This document shows, in pieces, positions 1 through 8,330 of a stretch of DNA of 64,000 nt. Location of the stretch: contig NZ_BMRB01000006.1 of the NCBI RefSeq assembly GCF_014648415.1, positions 186,001-250,000 of the forward strand, read 5' to 3'. The stretch's first letter is position 1; each line of letters opens with the position of its first letter. The notes beneath the pieces were generated by a model, which searched no databases, was not told the DNA's origin, and saw only the letters and a program-made list of their open reading frames with translations. The position numbers and the translations under genes were made by a program. This DNA comes from Actinokineospora fastidiosa (GTDB lineage Bacteria; Actinomycetota; Actinomycetes; Mycobacteriales; Pseudonocardiaceae).

Positions 1-556
1 CGTGCGGGCCGGGCGCCGACGAGGACACTCCCCGGCGAGAGCCGGTGCGCGACACCGAGGTGCTGACCAACGAGACGTACGGCCCGTGCAAGGTCGCCTG
101 CGAGGACGATGTGCTGGCCCGCTTCGGCGACCGGGCGACGATCGTGCGGCCGAGCAAGGTGGCGGGGCCGTTCGACCCCCAGGAGGGCTTCACCCACTGG
201 CTGCGCCTGGCCGCGGCGGGCGGCCGGGTCGAGGTCCCCGGCGATCCCGCGCAGCCGGTGCAGCTGATCGATTCCCGCGACCTGGCCCAGCTCGTGGTGC
301 GCCTGCTGGTCGACGACCGCCCCGGCGCCTACAACGCCGTCGGCCCGATCACGACCCTGGCGGACCTGATCAGGACGTGCGCGTCGGTGGCGGGGACGTC
401 CGTGGAGATCGCGCGCGTGCCACCCGCCCCAGCACCCCTCATCCGCGCCGACTGGGCGACACAGCAACGCAGCTCCGCTCGCGCGCGGGCGGCGGGATGC
501 CGGTGACCCCGCTCGCCGTCACCGCGGCCGATGTGCTGGCCTGGGACCGCGCGTGA
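1..556 (+). CDS. NAD(P)-dependent epimerase/SDR-type protein, C-terminal part, frameshifted near its end
   Basis: The gene enters from the left edge in the frame whose codons start at positions 3, 6, 9. It shows the catalytic Tyr-Lys pair of extended SDRs (YGPCK, Tyr codon near 78), then a VRPSKVAGPFD stretch and an LIDSRDLAQLVV helix typical of NAD-dependent epimerase/dehydratase proteins. The N-terminal Rossmann part lies outside the window. In this frame the protein stops at 504-506. The expected family C-terminus (MPVTPLAVTAADVLAWDRA) continues one frame over from 497 and ends at 556. One G missing from the short G run at 494-496 explains the break. The restored stop TGA at 554-556 overlaps the GTG of the next gene (GTGA), as expected of an operon. 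Substrate unknown. Either a true late frameshift or a sequencing error. Confidence 0.7.
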   Translation, partial: VRAGRRRGHSPARAGARHRGADQRDVRPVQGRLRGRCAGPLRRPGDDRAAEQGGGAVRPPGGLHPLAAPGRGGRPGRGPRRSRAAGAADRFPRPGPARGAPAGRRPPRRLQRRRPDHDPGGPDQDVRVGGGDVRGDRARATRPSTPHPRRLGDTATQLRSRAGGGMPVTPLAVTAADVLAWDRA

Positions 557-1164
557 ACGACGTCCGCGCGTCCTACGACAAGGTGGCGGCCGACTACGCT
601 GCCCTGCTCCACGACGAGCTGGCGGGCAAGCCGTTCGACCGCGCCATGCTCGCCACGTTCGCCGAGCTGGTGGACGGCCCGGTGGTGGAGGTGGGCTGCG
701 GGCCGGGCCGGATCGCCGCCCACCTGCACGGCCTGGGCGTGGACGTCTCCGGGATCGACCTGTCACCGGGCATGGTCGCCGTGGCCAGGCGGACGTATCC
801 GGGCCTGCGCTTCGCGGTGGGCACGATGACCGCCCTGGACATCCCCGACACCGCCCTCCGCGGCGTCGTGGCCTGGTACTCGATCTGCCACACGCCCCTC
901 GACGACCTGCCCGCGGTGTTCGTCGAGCTCCACCGCGTCCTGGCTCCCGGCGGGCTGCTCCTGCTCGCCTTCAAGGCGGGCGACCGGAAGGGGCGCCTCA
1001 GCCACGCGTACGGCCACGACCTGTCCCTCGACGTGCACTGGCACCCGCCGGAGCGCGTCGCGGCGATGGCGGCGGACGCGGGCTTCACCGAGTCCGCCCG
1101 CCTGGTCCGCGCTGCGGACGGCGGGGAGAAGGGCCCGCAGGCGTACTACCTGGGACGGCGCTAG
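553..1164 (+). CDS. Class I SAM-dependent methyltransferase (Methyltransf_11-like)
   Basis: 203 aa. The SAM-binding motif I is VVEVGCGPG at residues 44-52. An acidic residue after beta-2 (SGIDLSPGM, about 66-74) should bind the ribose, and LAPGGLLLLAF matches the post-motif region. The length suits a small soluble class I methyltransferase; the substrate cannot be read from sequence. GTG start overlaps the restored stop of the preceding SDR gene by 4 bp, suggesting translational coupling. Its TAG stop shares the tetranucleotide CTAG (1161-1164) with the stop of the convergent acyltransferase. Confidence 0.85.
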   Translation: MNDVRASYDKVAADYAALLHDELAGKPFDRAMLATFAELVDGPVVEVGCGPGRIAAHLHGLGVDVSGIDLSPGMVAVARRTYPGLRFAVGTMTALDIPDTALRGVVAWYSICHTPLDDLPAVFVELHRVLAPGGLLLLAFKAGDRKGRLSHAYGHDLSLDVHWHPPERVAAMAADAGFTESARLVRAADGGEKGPQAYYLGRR

Positions 1165-1904
1165 GCCGACTCCAGCGTCTCCCGCAGGGCGCGGTCGGCC
1201 TTGCGGCCCATGTCGGCGATGGCCTCGCGGCGGGCGGCGTCGGCCTCGTAGGCGGCGCGGCGGTCGCGCACGACCCGGGCCGGGATGCCCGCGGCGACGG
1301 CGTAGTCGGGGATGTCGCCGCGGACGACGGCGTGCGCGCCGAGGACGCAGCCCCGGCCGATCCGCGTGCCCTTGGTGACGGTGACCTTGGTGCAGATCCA
1401 GGTGTCCGGCCCGATGCGCACCGGGGACTTGACGATGCCCTGGTCCTTGATCGGCTGGTGGATGTCGTCGGTGACGTGGTCGAAGTCGCAGATGTAGACC
1501 CAGTCGGCGACCAGGGCGGCGGCGCCGAACTCGATGTCGAGGTAGCAGTTGACGACGTTCTGCCTGCCGAAGACGACCTTGTCGCCGATGCGCAGTGAGC
1601 CCTCGTGGCAGCGGATGGCGTTGCCGTCGCCGATGTGCACCCAGCGCCCGATCTCCAGCCGCCCGAACCCGGGCCGGGCGTGGATCTCGACGTCCTTGCC
1701 GAGGAACACCATGCCCCGCAGCACGACGTGCGGGTTGGCCAGGCGGAACTTGAGCAGCCGCCAGTAGCGGACCAGATACCACGGCGTGAAGGCGCGGTGC
1801 CGGATGACCCAGCGCAGCGAGTCCAGGGTGAGGAACCGCGCCTGCGCCGGATCCCGCCGCTGCCGCATCCGAGAGGTGAACGGCGAACCCCACATGGACG
1901 TCAT
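1161..1904 (-). CDS. Acyltransferase with left-handed beta-helix (hexapeptide repeats)
   Basis: 247 aa from ATG at 1904. The middle consists of degenerate hexapeptide repeats (IGDGNAIRC, IGDKVVFGR, IGPDTWIC, IGRGCVLGA) and ends with the family-typical DYAVAAGIPARVVR. These are the coils of a left-handed parallel beta-helix as in maltose/galactoside O-acetyltransferases, normally trimeric and acetyl-CoA dependent. The acceptor is unknown. An open frame continues upstream to 2153 but is repeat-like low-complexity DNA, so I start at 1904. A TACCTT box 7 nt before the ATG and no Shine-Dalgarno suggest a leaderless transcript. The last residues are a charged helix. It converges on the methyltransferase with shared stop bases. 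Confidence 0.85.
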   Translation of the reverse strand: MTSMWGSPFTSRMRQRRDPAQARFLTLDSLRWVIRHRAFTPWYLVRYWRLLKFRLANPHVVLRGMVFLGKDVEIHARPGFGRLEIGRWVHIGDGNAIRCHEGSLRIGDKVVFGRQNVVNCYLDIEFGAAALVADWVYICDFDHVTDDIHQPIKDQGIVKSPVRIGPDTWICTKVTVTKGTRIGRGCVLGAHAVVRGDIPDYAVAAGIPARVVRDRRAAYEADAARREAIADMGRKADRALRETLESA

Positions 1905-2451
1905 GCGCAGAAAGGTAACCCAGCCACCCCACCACCGGCCCAACCCCTCCTTCCACCTCACCCGCGACCCCCCGGACCAGCGCCGAGCCACCCCTCGGCC
2001 CCACCCGCGACCACTAACCAACGCCAAGCCGCTCCTCGGCCCGCCCGTGACCACCAAGGCAACGCTGAGCTGCCCACCAGCCCATCCTCGACCACACCGA
2101 ACCAGCACCGAGCCACCCCCTTGGCGCGTCCGCCGCCGGACACGCACTGGCACTCCTCGGCACCTCCGCGACCCACAGACGCACCGTCACCGCACGCCGT
2201 CCTCTTTGCGCCTCCGCGACTACTACGCACACACCGCCGCCCCACGCCGAGCCGCCCCCTCGACGCGACCGCCACCGGGCACGCACCGCCACCTCCCCCC
2301 AAACCACCCACCGCGGCACCTCTGCGACCGCAGACTCACTGCCACCACACCGCCGAGCCGCCCCCTCGACGCCGACCCCGACCGCAGCACCCGCGCGAGG
2401 AGGGTCGTCGACGGGCGGCAGGCGGCGAGCCGGTCCTGGCAGGCTGGAGCC
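1905..2451. repeat. 547-bp C-rich intergenic tract with degenerate short repeats
   Basis: This gap between divergent genes is strongly C-rich on the + strand. A 21-bp word (GCCGAGCCGCCCCCTCGACG plus C) occurs exactly at 2246-2266 and 2352-2372. Weaker relatives, of the form GCCGAGCC-CCCCTCGG followed by a CCGCGAC word, recur near 1981, 2026, 2108, 2148 and 2188. Open frames here encode only Pro/Arg/Thr-rich low-complexity peptides on both strands, so I call no gene. It must hold the promoters of the acyltransferase and the nucleoside hydrolase. Confidence 0.55.
1912..1917 (-). promoter_or_regulatory. -10 box TACCTT of the acyltransferase gene (leaderless)
   Basis: TACCTT on the minus strand lies 7 nt upstream of the ATG at 1904. 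No purine-rich ribosome site is present between them. No clear -35 hexamer was found. Confidence 0.35.
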
Positions 2452-3399
2452 ATGCCCCGACTCGTCATCGACACCGACCCCGGCGTGGACGACGCCTTCG
2501 CCCTGGCTCTGGCCGCCCGTTCCCCGGAGGTCGACCTGGCGGCCGTGACCACGGTGTTCGGCAACGTCGGCCTGGACAGGACGACGGCCAACGCCCTGGG
2601 CCTGCTCGCGCTGGCGGGCCGCCCGGACGTTCCCGTCGCCGCGGGCGCCGCCCGCCCCCTGGTCTACCCCGCGCCGCACGAGGCCGACTACGCCCACGGC
2701 CAGGACGGCCTCTCCGGCGGCACCGCCCGCCTCCCGGCCCACCCGCACGGCCTCCACCGACTCGGCGCGGTCGACCTGCTCGCCCAGACCCTCCGCGACT
2801 CCCCCACCCCGGTCACCCTCGCCCCGATCGGCCCCCTGACCAACATCGCCCTGCTCATGGCCACCCACCCGGACCTACGATCCAAGATCGACCGCCTGGT
2901 GATCATGGGCGGCGCCCTGACCGGCGGCAACACCACAGCCGCCGCCGAGTTCAACATCTGGGCAGACCCCGAGGCCGCCTACCGCGTCCTAGTCGAGGAG
3001 GACGTCCCGACCGTCCTGGTCCCCATAGACCTGACCTACCGCTGCGCCGTAGACGGCGCCTGGCTGACCACCCTCCGCGAGACGGGCCCGCTCGGCGAGA
3101 TCCTGGAGTCCTTCACCCCGTCCTACCGAGCCCACTACACAGAACTGCTAGGCCACGACTGCACCATCCTCCACGACGCAGTCGCCGTAGCCGAGGCAAT
3201 CAGCCCAGGCCTGCTAACCACCAAACGCATGCCAGTCACCGTCCAAACCACCGGCCCAGCCCGCGGCGCGGTCATCGCAGACCAACGCCTGAACGTCCCC
3301 CTGTCCCCCGGCTACCGCGAAATCGACGTCGCCGTCGACACGGACCTGGACGGGTTGCGTAACTGGTTCCTTACCCTCCTGGGACGGACTGAGAGCTAG
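2452..3399 (+). CDS. Inosine-uridine preferring nucleoside hydrolase family protein
   Basis: 315 aa. The N-terminus has the calcium-binding signature IDTDPGVDD (residues 6-14), followed by the VTTVFGNV element, the MGGAL loop (about residue 150) and EFNIWADPEAA, which binds ribose and calcium. HDAVAVAEAI near the C-terminal third supplies the last calcium-ligand Asp. These enzymes hydrolyse the N-glycosidic bond of ribonucleosides to base and ribose, usually for purine/pyrimidine salvage in the cytosol. ATG at 2452 is preceded by GGAG at 2446-2449; a longer open frame from 1786 is repeat DNA. Codon use drifts to A/C-ending codons in the last 300 bp. The TAG stop overlaps that of the convergent gene in CTAG (3396-3399). 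Confidence 0.9.
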   Translation: MPRLVIDTDPGVDDAFALALAARSPEVDLAAVTTVFGNVGLDRTTANALGLLALAGRPDVPVAAGAARPLVYPAPHEADYAHGQDGLSGGTARLPAHPHGLHRLGAVDLLAQTLRDSPTPVTLAPIGPLTNIALLMATHPDLRSKIDRLVIMGGALTGGNTTAAAEFNIWADPEAAYRVLVEEDVPTVLVPIDLTYRCAVDGAWLTTLRETGPLGEILESFTPSYRAHYTELLGHDCTILHDAVAVAEAISPGLLTTKRMPVTVQTTGPARGAVIADQRLNVPLSPGYREIDVAVDTDLDGLRNWFLTLLGRTES

Positions 3400-4073
3400 G
3401 AAGACTGCATTCGCTGCGCCAACCGCTGGCGCCACCACGCGATCCAGCGGACGGCTTTGCTCGGCGGGTCGGGGTTCTCAAGGTACTTCGCCTCAACCTC
3501 ACGAAGCATTCCGTCCAGTTCGTCCGGATCACCATCGTCGATGAACATGCCGAGGTAGGGAAGCGGCCAAGAAAGGGGGATCGTAAAAGACTGCCTGCGG
3601 TCGAGCAGCCCATCCCTGCACTGTTGGGCAACATAGTCCCGGTCACACAACGCCCGCCACCGGTCCAGCCATCCCCCGTCGGTGAGTTGGCGTACCAGAG
3701 CCTCACCACCACGGTGGTAGCCATCGGGGAGCGGAAGCTCCCACATCCCGGCGTCGTACTTGTTGTGCTCATTGGCCACTTCATCAGGCACGAGCAGCCG
3801 GTCGAGGTACAGCGCACCATCGAACGACGGCGCGCGTTTAATTCCCGAGCGATCACTGACATAAGCCATCATCGCATCCGGTACAATCGCGTACTCAAGG
3901 TAGAAGCGCAGCATATCAGGATCACCCGCGCGCGACTCGAACTTGGCGAAAACGACATTGTCCGGCGCTTTCCCCACACTGAACCGCCGCCGTGACCTCT
4001 GGAACCCAGAGGCTTTGAACAGCCCCGCAGCGTACTCGTCGATGAAGTGGTCAAGCAGGTGAGGCGTCCCCAT
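3396..4073 (-). CDS. DUF4304-like hypothetical protein
   Basis: 225 aa, soluble and rich in Trp and charged residues. The N-terminal third (GFQRSRRRFSVGK, then VVFAKFESRAGD and FYLEYAIVP) resembles DUF4304 domains, where a phenolic/basic start leads into a beta-sheet. I cannot assign a function. Base composition and codon use are less GC-biased than in neighbouring genes. A decayed tandem copy sits immediately upstream (4104-4478). The 3' end overlaps the nucleoside hydrolase stop. DUF4304-like proteins are often found as variable, strain-specific genes, which suits acquisition by transfer; that last point is inference. Confidence 0.65.
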   Translation of the reverse strand: MGTPHLLDHFIDEYAAGLFKASGFQRSRRRFSVGKAPDNVVFAKFESRAGDPDMLRFYLEYAIVPDAMMAYVSDRSGIKRAPSFDGALYLDRLLVPDEVANEHNKYDAGMWELPLPDGYHRGGEALVRQLTDGGWLDRWRALCDRDYVAQQCRDGLLDRRQSFTIPLSWPLPYLGMFIDDGDPDELDGMLREVEAKYLENPDPPSKAVRWIAWWRQRLAQRMQSS

Positions 4074-4103
4074 GACGTCGCACGTTACCGGACTCGACCG
4101 ACA

Positions 4104-4478
4104 TTACCTGGCCTGCACGCAAGGGAAGGGCCACTCGATCGAAATAGTGAAGGACTCGCGAGGTCGAGCAACCCCTACCTGTACTGCTCAGTCGTAATCC
4201 CGTCCCGCATCGCGCGCGAGCGGTCGAGCCAGCCTTCGGCGAGGAGACGGACGATGGCTTCGCCGCCCCGCTGGTAGTCGTGCGGGCGCGGAAGCTCCCT
4301 CCTCGGCTGGGACCGGCACCCGCTCTAGATAGAGGGCCCCGCCGAGGTTGACCACGTTGTCCGGAGCTTTACCGATGAGGAACCTTCGCCCCAGTCTCCG
4401 GAATCCGAGCGAATTCATCGTTTCACCGACATGCTACTTGATCAACCAGTCCAGCGGATACGCCGCCTCAGCCCCCAT
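4104..4478 (-). pseudogene. Decayed tandem duplicate of the DUF4304-like gene
   Basis: Reading the minus strand from ATG at 4478, segments match the intact neighbour in order: LGFRRLGRRFLIGKAPDNVV against SGFQRSRRRFSVGKAPDNVV, then GGALYLERVPVP, then ELPRPHDYQRGGEAIVR against ELPLPDGYHRGGEALVR, then GWLDRSRA, GLLD and SFTISIEWPFP. An in-frame TAG follows residue 14. About 38 codons are deleted after PDNVV and a shorter block after PVP. The frame shifts at least twice, and a second TAG sits before GLLD. It ends in TAA at 4104-4106, where the C-terminal 60 or so residues are missing. No functional protein can be made. Confidence 0.8.
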
Positions 4479-5661
4479 GACGCAAGGATAGTGCGGACGT
4501 TTCGACATCATGGCGACTCGCTCGGCAGATGATGGCTGTGGGGGTTCGGCCGATGCGGGTGAGGATTACGGAGGCTTCCTCGGGGCCGCGCAGTTTCAAG
4601 CGGGGGCGCAGCGTGTTCGGGTCGACGTCCAGGCCGCGCACCAGGATCTCCGCGCGGCCGACGGAAAGTCGGGACAACGCCGCGCGCAGGGACTTCTCCG
4701 TGTACTTGCCGTGTTCCAGCACCTGGAAAGCGCGGATGCCCGGGGGCGGGACCGGGCCCGTCAGGTAGGCGATGTGTTCGTCCAGTTGGGACAGGCCGTG
4801 CCGGGCGGCGTAGTGGCGGACCAGGCCTGCGCGGACGACCGCGCCATCCGGGTCGATGATCCAAGCGTCGATCGGGGTTACCGGGCAGGTGTCGTCGGAG
4901 GCGTCGGTGAGGGTCCAGGAGGAGCCGTCGGAGCGCAGGACGGTGGCTCGGCGGTGGGCTGTGGCGAGGGTTCCGGTCCACAGGCAGGCTTCGCGGACGG
5001 CGCCGTCGAGGGAGACCAGTTCGATCTCGTCCGCCCAGGGCACGTCGGCCGGGTCTACGCCGGGGGCGCATTTCACGGACATGTCCCGGCCCGCGTAGGC
5101 GGCCGCGAGGGCGTCCAGGGGCGGGGTGAAGTCGGCTGGGCGCCAGCGTCTGCGGCCGGAGGCGTCGCGGCGGGCCGGGTCGGCCAGGACCACGGTGTCC
5201 CGGGTCGCCGGGTGGAGGGCGTCGGCGCGCACGAACGCTGCCGACGGGACGTTGCCGCGCGCCATCGCCAGCCGAACCGGGTCGATGTCCGACCCGACGA
5301 CACGGCGGGCGACCTCGGCGGCAGCGGCCACGTCGACGCCCACCGAGCACGTCACGTCGTGCACATCCCGCCCGGCCAGCCGGGCCGCCCGGGACACCGC
5401 GACCGGCCACGGGGTCGCCTGCTGCAAGGCGTCGGCGGTGAACAGCCAGTCCCGCCACGGCACCTTCGCGGACGCCTTCCGCCGCAACAGGACCGTCTCC
5501 ACCAGCGCCCCCGCCCGCGCGCCGAACAGCGAGCGGGCGGTGGTCACGTCCGCCAGGTGGGACGCCGGGGTCAGCGGCAGGCGTTCGACCTCGGCCGCCG
5601 CCGCCTCCCCTTCGGGCGTACGCAGGTACGCCACGTCGTCCAGGGTGAACGGGTAGCCCAA
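4468..5661 (-). CDS. THUMP-like domain class I SAM-dependent methyltransferase
   Basis: 397 aa. It matches the actinobacterial THUMP-like methyltransferase family: an N-terminal helical region, a SAM fold with DVTCSVGVD replacing the usual glycine motif and VVGSDIDPVRLAMAR carrying the ribose-binding acidic residue, then VVLADPARRD (catalytic NPPY-like position) and MSVKCAPGVD. The C-terminal THUMP-like part has QVLEHGKYTEKSLRAAL. Related proteins modify RNA, but the target is unknown. The last 15 or so residues look atypical and the TGA at 4468 overlaps the start of the adjacent pseudogene, so the 3' end may have been altered by that insertion. The next gene upstream ends 1 bp away. Confidence 0.8.
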   Translation of the reverse strand: MGYPFTLDDVAYLRTPEGEAAAAEVERLPLTPASHLADVTTARSLFGARAGALVETVLLRRKASAKVPWRDWLFTADALQQATPWPVAVSRAARLAGRDVHDVTCSVGVDVAAAAEVARRVVGSDIDPVRLAMARGNVPSAAFVRADALHPATRDTVVLADPARRDASGRRRWRPADFTPPLDALAAAYAGRDMSVKCAPGVDPADVPWADEIELVSLDGAVREACLWTGTLATAHRRATVLRSDGSSWTLTDASDDTCPVTPIDAWIIDPDGAVVRAGLVRHYAARHGLSQLDEHIAYLTGPVPPPGIRAFQVLEHGKYTEKSLRAALSRLSVGRAEILVRGLDVDPNTLRPRLKLRGPEEASVILTRIGRTPTAIICRASRHDVETSALSLRHGG

Positions 5662-5662
5662 C

Positions 5663-6616
5663 TCAGCCCGGCTTACGCCCGGTCACCAGCACGTTGTAGA
5701 ACAGCTCGCGCGGCAGCACGCGGCGCATGACCTTCTCGTCCAGCCAGGTCAGGCGCTGCCACGTCCTGTAGGCGAACATCGCCCAGCCGAAGCCCAGCTT
5801 CTCCCTCGGCACCGCCGCCTCGAACGTGCGCACCGGCCAGCCGAACAGCGCCGCGGTGAACTCCTCGGTCACCGCGCGCACCTCGACCAGGCCAGCCGAC
5901 CGACAGACATCCTCCAAAGAGGACGGATCGAAGGTGTGCAGGTCGACCACGGCCTCCAGCGCCGCCGCGCGCGAGGACTCGTCCAGCTCCTCCTGCGGCT
6001 TCCGCCACGCCCGCAGGGGGCCGAAGCGGGTCACGTTGGTCGTCAGCCACCAGGTCGCCTGGCCCAGCTTCCGGGCGTAGCGGTCGCCGACGCGGGTCGG
6101 CTCGCCAGCGAAGACGAACCGGCCGCCGGGCTTGAGCACCCGCCGGACCTCGCGCATCGCGGCGGGCACGTCCGGGATGTGGTGCAGCACGGCGTGCCCG
6201 ATGACGAGGTCGAAGGACTCGTCCGGGTACGGGATGCCCTCGGCGTCGGCCACCCGGCCGTCGACGTCGAGACCGAGGCCGCGGGCGTTGCGCAGCGCGA
6301 CCTCGACCATGCCCGGGGACAGGTCGGTGACGTGCCCCTTCTTGATCACGCCGCCCTGCATGAGGTTCAGCAGGAAGAAGCCGGTGCCGCTGCCCAGCTC
6401 CATCGCGTTCTCGTACGGCCCGAGATCGCCCGCGACCGCCTTGAACCGCTCAGTGGCGTAGCTGATGCAGCGCTCGTCGTACGAGATCGACCACTTCTCG
6501 TCGTACGTGCCCGCTTCCCAGTCGTGGTAGAGGACGTTGGCGAGCTTCGGGTCCGCGTACGCCGCCTGGACCTCCTCGGCCGTGGCGTGCGGGTTCGGGG
6601 TCGGGTCAGCGGCCAT
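5663..6616 (-). CDS. Class I SAM-dependent methyltransferase (317 aa)
   Basis: Motif I is NAMELGSGTGFFLLNL (about 68-83), with HVTDLSPGMVEVAL carrying the acidic residue, GRVADAEGIPYPDESFD as motif III and LKPGGRFVFAGEP after it. This is the UbiE/Methyltransf_11 pattern with an extra C-terminal helical domain of about 120 residues. The substrate is unknown. The start overlaps the stop of the enoyl-CoA hydratase gene by 11 bp, and the end lies 1 bp before the THUMP-like methyltransferase. The three genes therefore form one minus-strand operon. Confidence 0.85.
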   Translation of the reverse strand: MAADPTPNPHATAEEVQAAYADPKLANVLYHDWEAGTYDEKWSISYDERCISYATERFKAVAGDLGPYENAMELGSGTGFFLLNLMQGGVIKKGHVTDLSPGMVEVALRNARGLGLDVDGRVADAEGIPYPDESFDLVIGHAVLHHIPDVPAAMREVRRVLKPGGRFVFAGEPTRVGDRYARKLGQATWWLTTNVTRFGPLRAWRKPQEELDESSRAAALEAVVDLHTFDPSSLEDVCRSAGLVEVRAVTEEFTAALFGWPVRTFEAAVPREKLGFGWAMFAYRTWQRLTWLDEKVMRRVLPRELFYNVLVTGRKPG

Positions 6617-7385
6617 GGAACTCGGCCTTCCCCGGGCCGTTCTCGATGAACGACGCCATGCCGGTCTTCTGGTCCTCGGTCGCCCACAGCGCCGCGAACA
6701 GGTGCGACTCCAGCTTCAGGCCGCTGGTCAGGTCTCCGTCCAGACCGCCGTCGATGGCGGCCTTGGCCGCGGCCAGCGCCAGCCCGGGGGCGTTGACGAA
6801 CTGCGCGGCCCAGCGGCGCGCCGCCTCGTACACGTCGTCCGGCGCGACGACCTCGTCGACCATGCCGATCGACAGCGCCTCCTCCGCCTTGACGAAGCGG
6901 CCGGTGTAGATCAGATCCTTGGCCCGGGACGGGCCGACCAGCCGCGCCAGCCGCTGCGTGCCGCCCGCGCCGGGGATGATGCCCAGCAGGATCTCCGGCT
7001 GCCCGACCTTGGCGTTGTCGCCAGCGATCCGCCGGTCGCAGCACAGCGCCAGCTCGTAGCCGCCGCCCAGGGCGTACCCGGTGATCGCGGCGACGGTCGG
7101 CTTGGGCAGCTCGGCCAGCACGCTCAGCGACCCGCTCAGCTCCGGCCCGTACGCGGCGATGTCCGGGTAGGACATCGTGGCGAACTCCTTGACGTCGGCG
7201 CCCGCGGCGAACACCTTCGGCCCGCCGTAGACGATCACGGCCTTGACCTCGGCGTTCTCCCGCGCCTCGATCGCCGCGGCGCGCAGCTCGGCCTGCAGCT
7301 GCCGGTCGATCACGTTCATCGGCGGCCGGTCAAGCCGGATGGTGCCGATCCCGTCCGCCACTTCGAGCCGCACGAACTCACCCAC
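6606..7385 (-). CDS. Enoyl-CoA hydratase/isomerase family protein
   Basis: 259 aa, normal length for a crotonase. It shows the first oxyanion-hole segment KVFAAGADVKEFA, the second GYALGGGYELALCCDRRIA, and a catalytic Glu region (GQPEILLGIIPGAGGTQRL) where both expected glutamates are present. Such enzymes hydrate 2-trans-enoyl-CoA in beta-oxidation. GTG start at 7385 has a GGAGGG ribosome site. It has its own promoter region in the 51-bp gap after the ABC gene, containing the TACY-N4-RGTA palindrome (7421-7436) also found before other acyl-CoA genes here. It heads an operon with two methyltransferases. Confidence 0.9.
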   Translation of the reverse strand: MGEFVRLEVADGIGTIRLDRPPMNVIDRQLQAELRAAAIEARENAEVKAVIVYGGPKVFAAGADVKEFATMSYPDIAAYGPELSGSLSVLAELPKPTVAAITGYALGGGYELALCCDRRIAGDNAKVGQPEILLGIIPGAGGTQRLARLVGPSRAKDLIYTGRFVKAEEALSIGMVDEVVAPDDVYEAARRWAAQFVNAPGLALAAAKAAIDGGLDGDLTSGLKLESHLFAALWATEDQKTGMASFIENGPGKAEFHGR

Positions 7386-7420
7386 GGCGCTGTCCCTCCT
7401 GCTCGGTTGCTCCCGCGAAG

Positions 7421-7436
7421 GCTACCTGCCAGTAGC
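7421..7436. promoter_or_regulatory. Palindromic operator candidate upstream of enoyl-CoA hydratase
   Basis: GCTACCTGCCAGTAGC is a palindrome with 5-bp arms (GCTAC/GTAGC). It lies 36-51 bp before the GTG start and overlaps a possible -10 (TAGCCT on the minus strand). It belongs to the TACY-N4-RGTA set with sites at 39330, 44543, 47780 and 54422. Confidence 0.5.
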
Positions 7437-8252
7437 TCACGTCCGCCTGCGGGCGAAGAACCGCTCGTCCGCCCGCGTCAACTCCAACTGCTGCCCGAAC
7501 GCCGCCGACAGGTTCTCGCTGGTCAGGACGTCCTCGATCGGGCCCTGCGCGACCACGCCACCGCCGCTGAGCAGCATGAGGTGGGTGTAGCCGGGCGGGA
7601 TCTCCTCCACGTGGTGGGTGACCAGGATCGACGTCGGCGCGTCCGGGTCGTCGGCGAGGTCGGTCAGCCGGGCCACCAGGTCCTCGCGGCCGCCGAGGTC
7701 GAGGCCCGCGGCGGGCTCGTCGAGCAGCAGCAGCTCCGGGTCGGTCATCAGCGCGCGGGAGATCAGCGTGCGCTTGCGCTCGCCCTCCGACAGCGTGCCG
7801 AAGGTGCGGTCGGCGAGGTGGCCGATGCCCAGCGCCTTGAGCAGGTCCTCGGCGCGGCCGGTGTCGAGCCGGTCGTACTCCTCGCGCCAGCGGCCCAGCA
7901 CGGCGTACCCCGCGCTGACCACGACGTCGAGCACCTTCTCGTCCGGCGGCACCCGGTTGGCCAGCGCGGCCGAGCAGAAGCCGAGCCGGGTGCGCAGCTC
8001 GAAGACGTCGACCTTGCCCAGCTGCTCGCCCAGCACCCGCACGGTCCCGGTCGTGGGGTGCAGCTCCGCGCCAGCAAGGCGCAGCAGGGTGGTCTTGCCC
8101 GCGCCGTTCGGGCCGAGCACCACCCAGCGCTCGTCCACCTCGACCTGCCAGTTCACGCCGGTCAGCAGGTGGGTGGTCCCGCGGCGGACACCCACGTCCG
8201 CCATGTGCACAACGAGGTCGTCAGGATCAGTCTGCGCCGTCACGCCGACCAT
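7437..8252 (-). CDS. ABC transporter ATP-binding protein
   Basis: 271 aa. Walker A GPNGAGKTT lies near residue 48, the signature LSEGERKR near 155, Walker B LLLLDEPAAGLD just after it, and the switch His in LVTHHVEE. No permease gene is adjacent, so the partner must be elsewhere, or the protein may act outside transport. The family (single ATPase of about 270 aa in actinobacteria, similar to metal/molybdate importer ATPases) is common but poorly characterised. The start may be the ATG used here or the GTG three codons downstream, as no Shine-Dalgarno decides it. Confidence 0.85.
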   Translation of the reverse strand: MVGVTAQTDPDDLVVHMADVGVRRGTTHLLTGVNWQVEVDERWVVLGPNGAGKTTLLRLAGAELHPTTGTVRVLGEQLGKVDVFELRTRLGFCSAALANRVPPDEKVLDVVVSAGYAVLGRWREEYDRLDTGRAEDLLKALGIGHLADRTFGTLSEGERKRTLISRALMTDPELLLLDEPAAGLDLGGREDLVARLTDLADDPDAPTSILVTHHVEEIPPGYTHLMLLSGGGVVAQGPIEDVLTSENLSAAFGQQLELTRADERFFARRRT

Positions 8253-8330
8253 TCTTTACTGCCGCCCGCACCCGGGCGGAACCGGCCACTCGGGTGCGGG
8301 GAATCGATCACGCCGCCCGGTTGAGACAGG

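Noticed and set aside
1905-2153. N-terminal extension of the acyltransferase to 2153
   Set aside because: Encoded by low-complexity repeat DNA; family length and the -10 box at 1912 favour the ATG at 1904.
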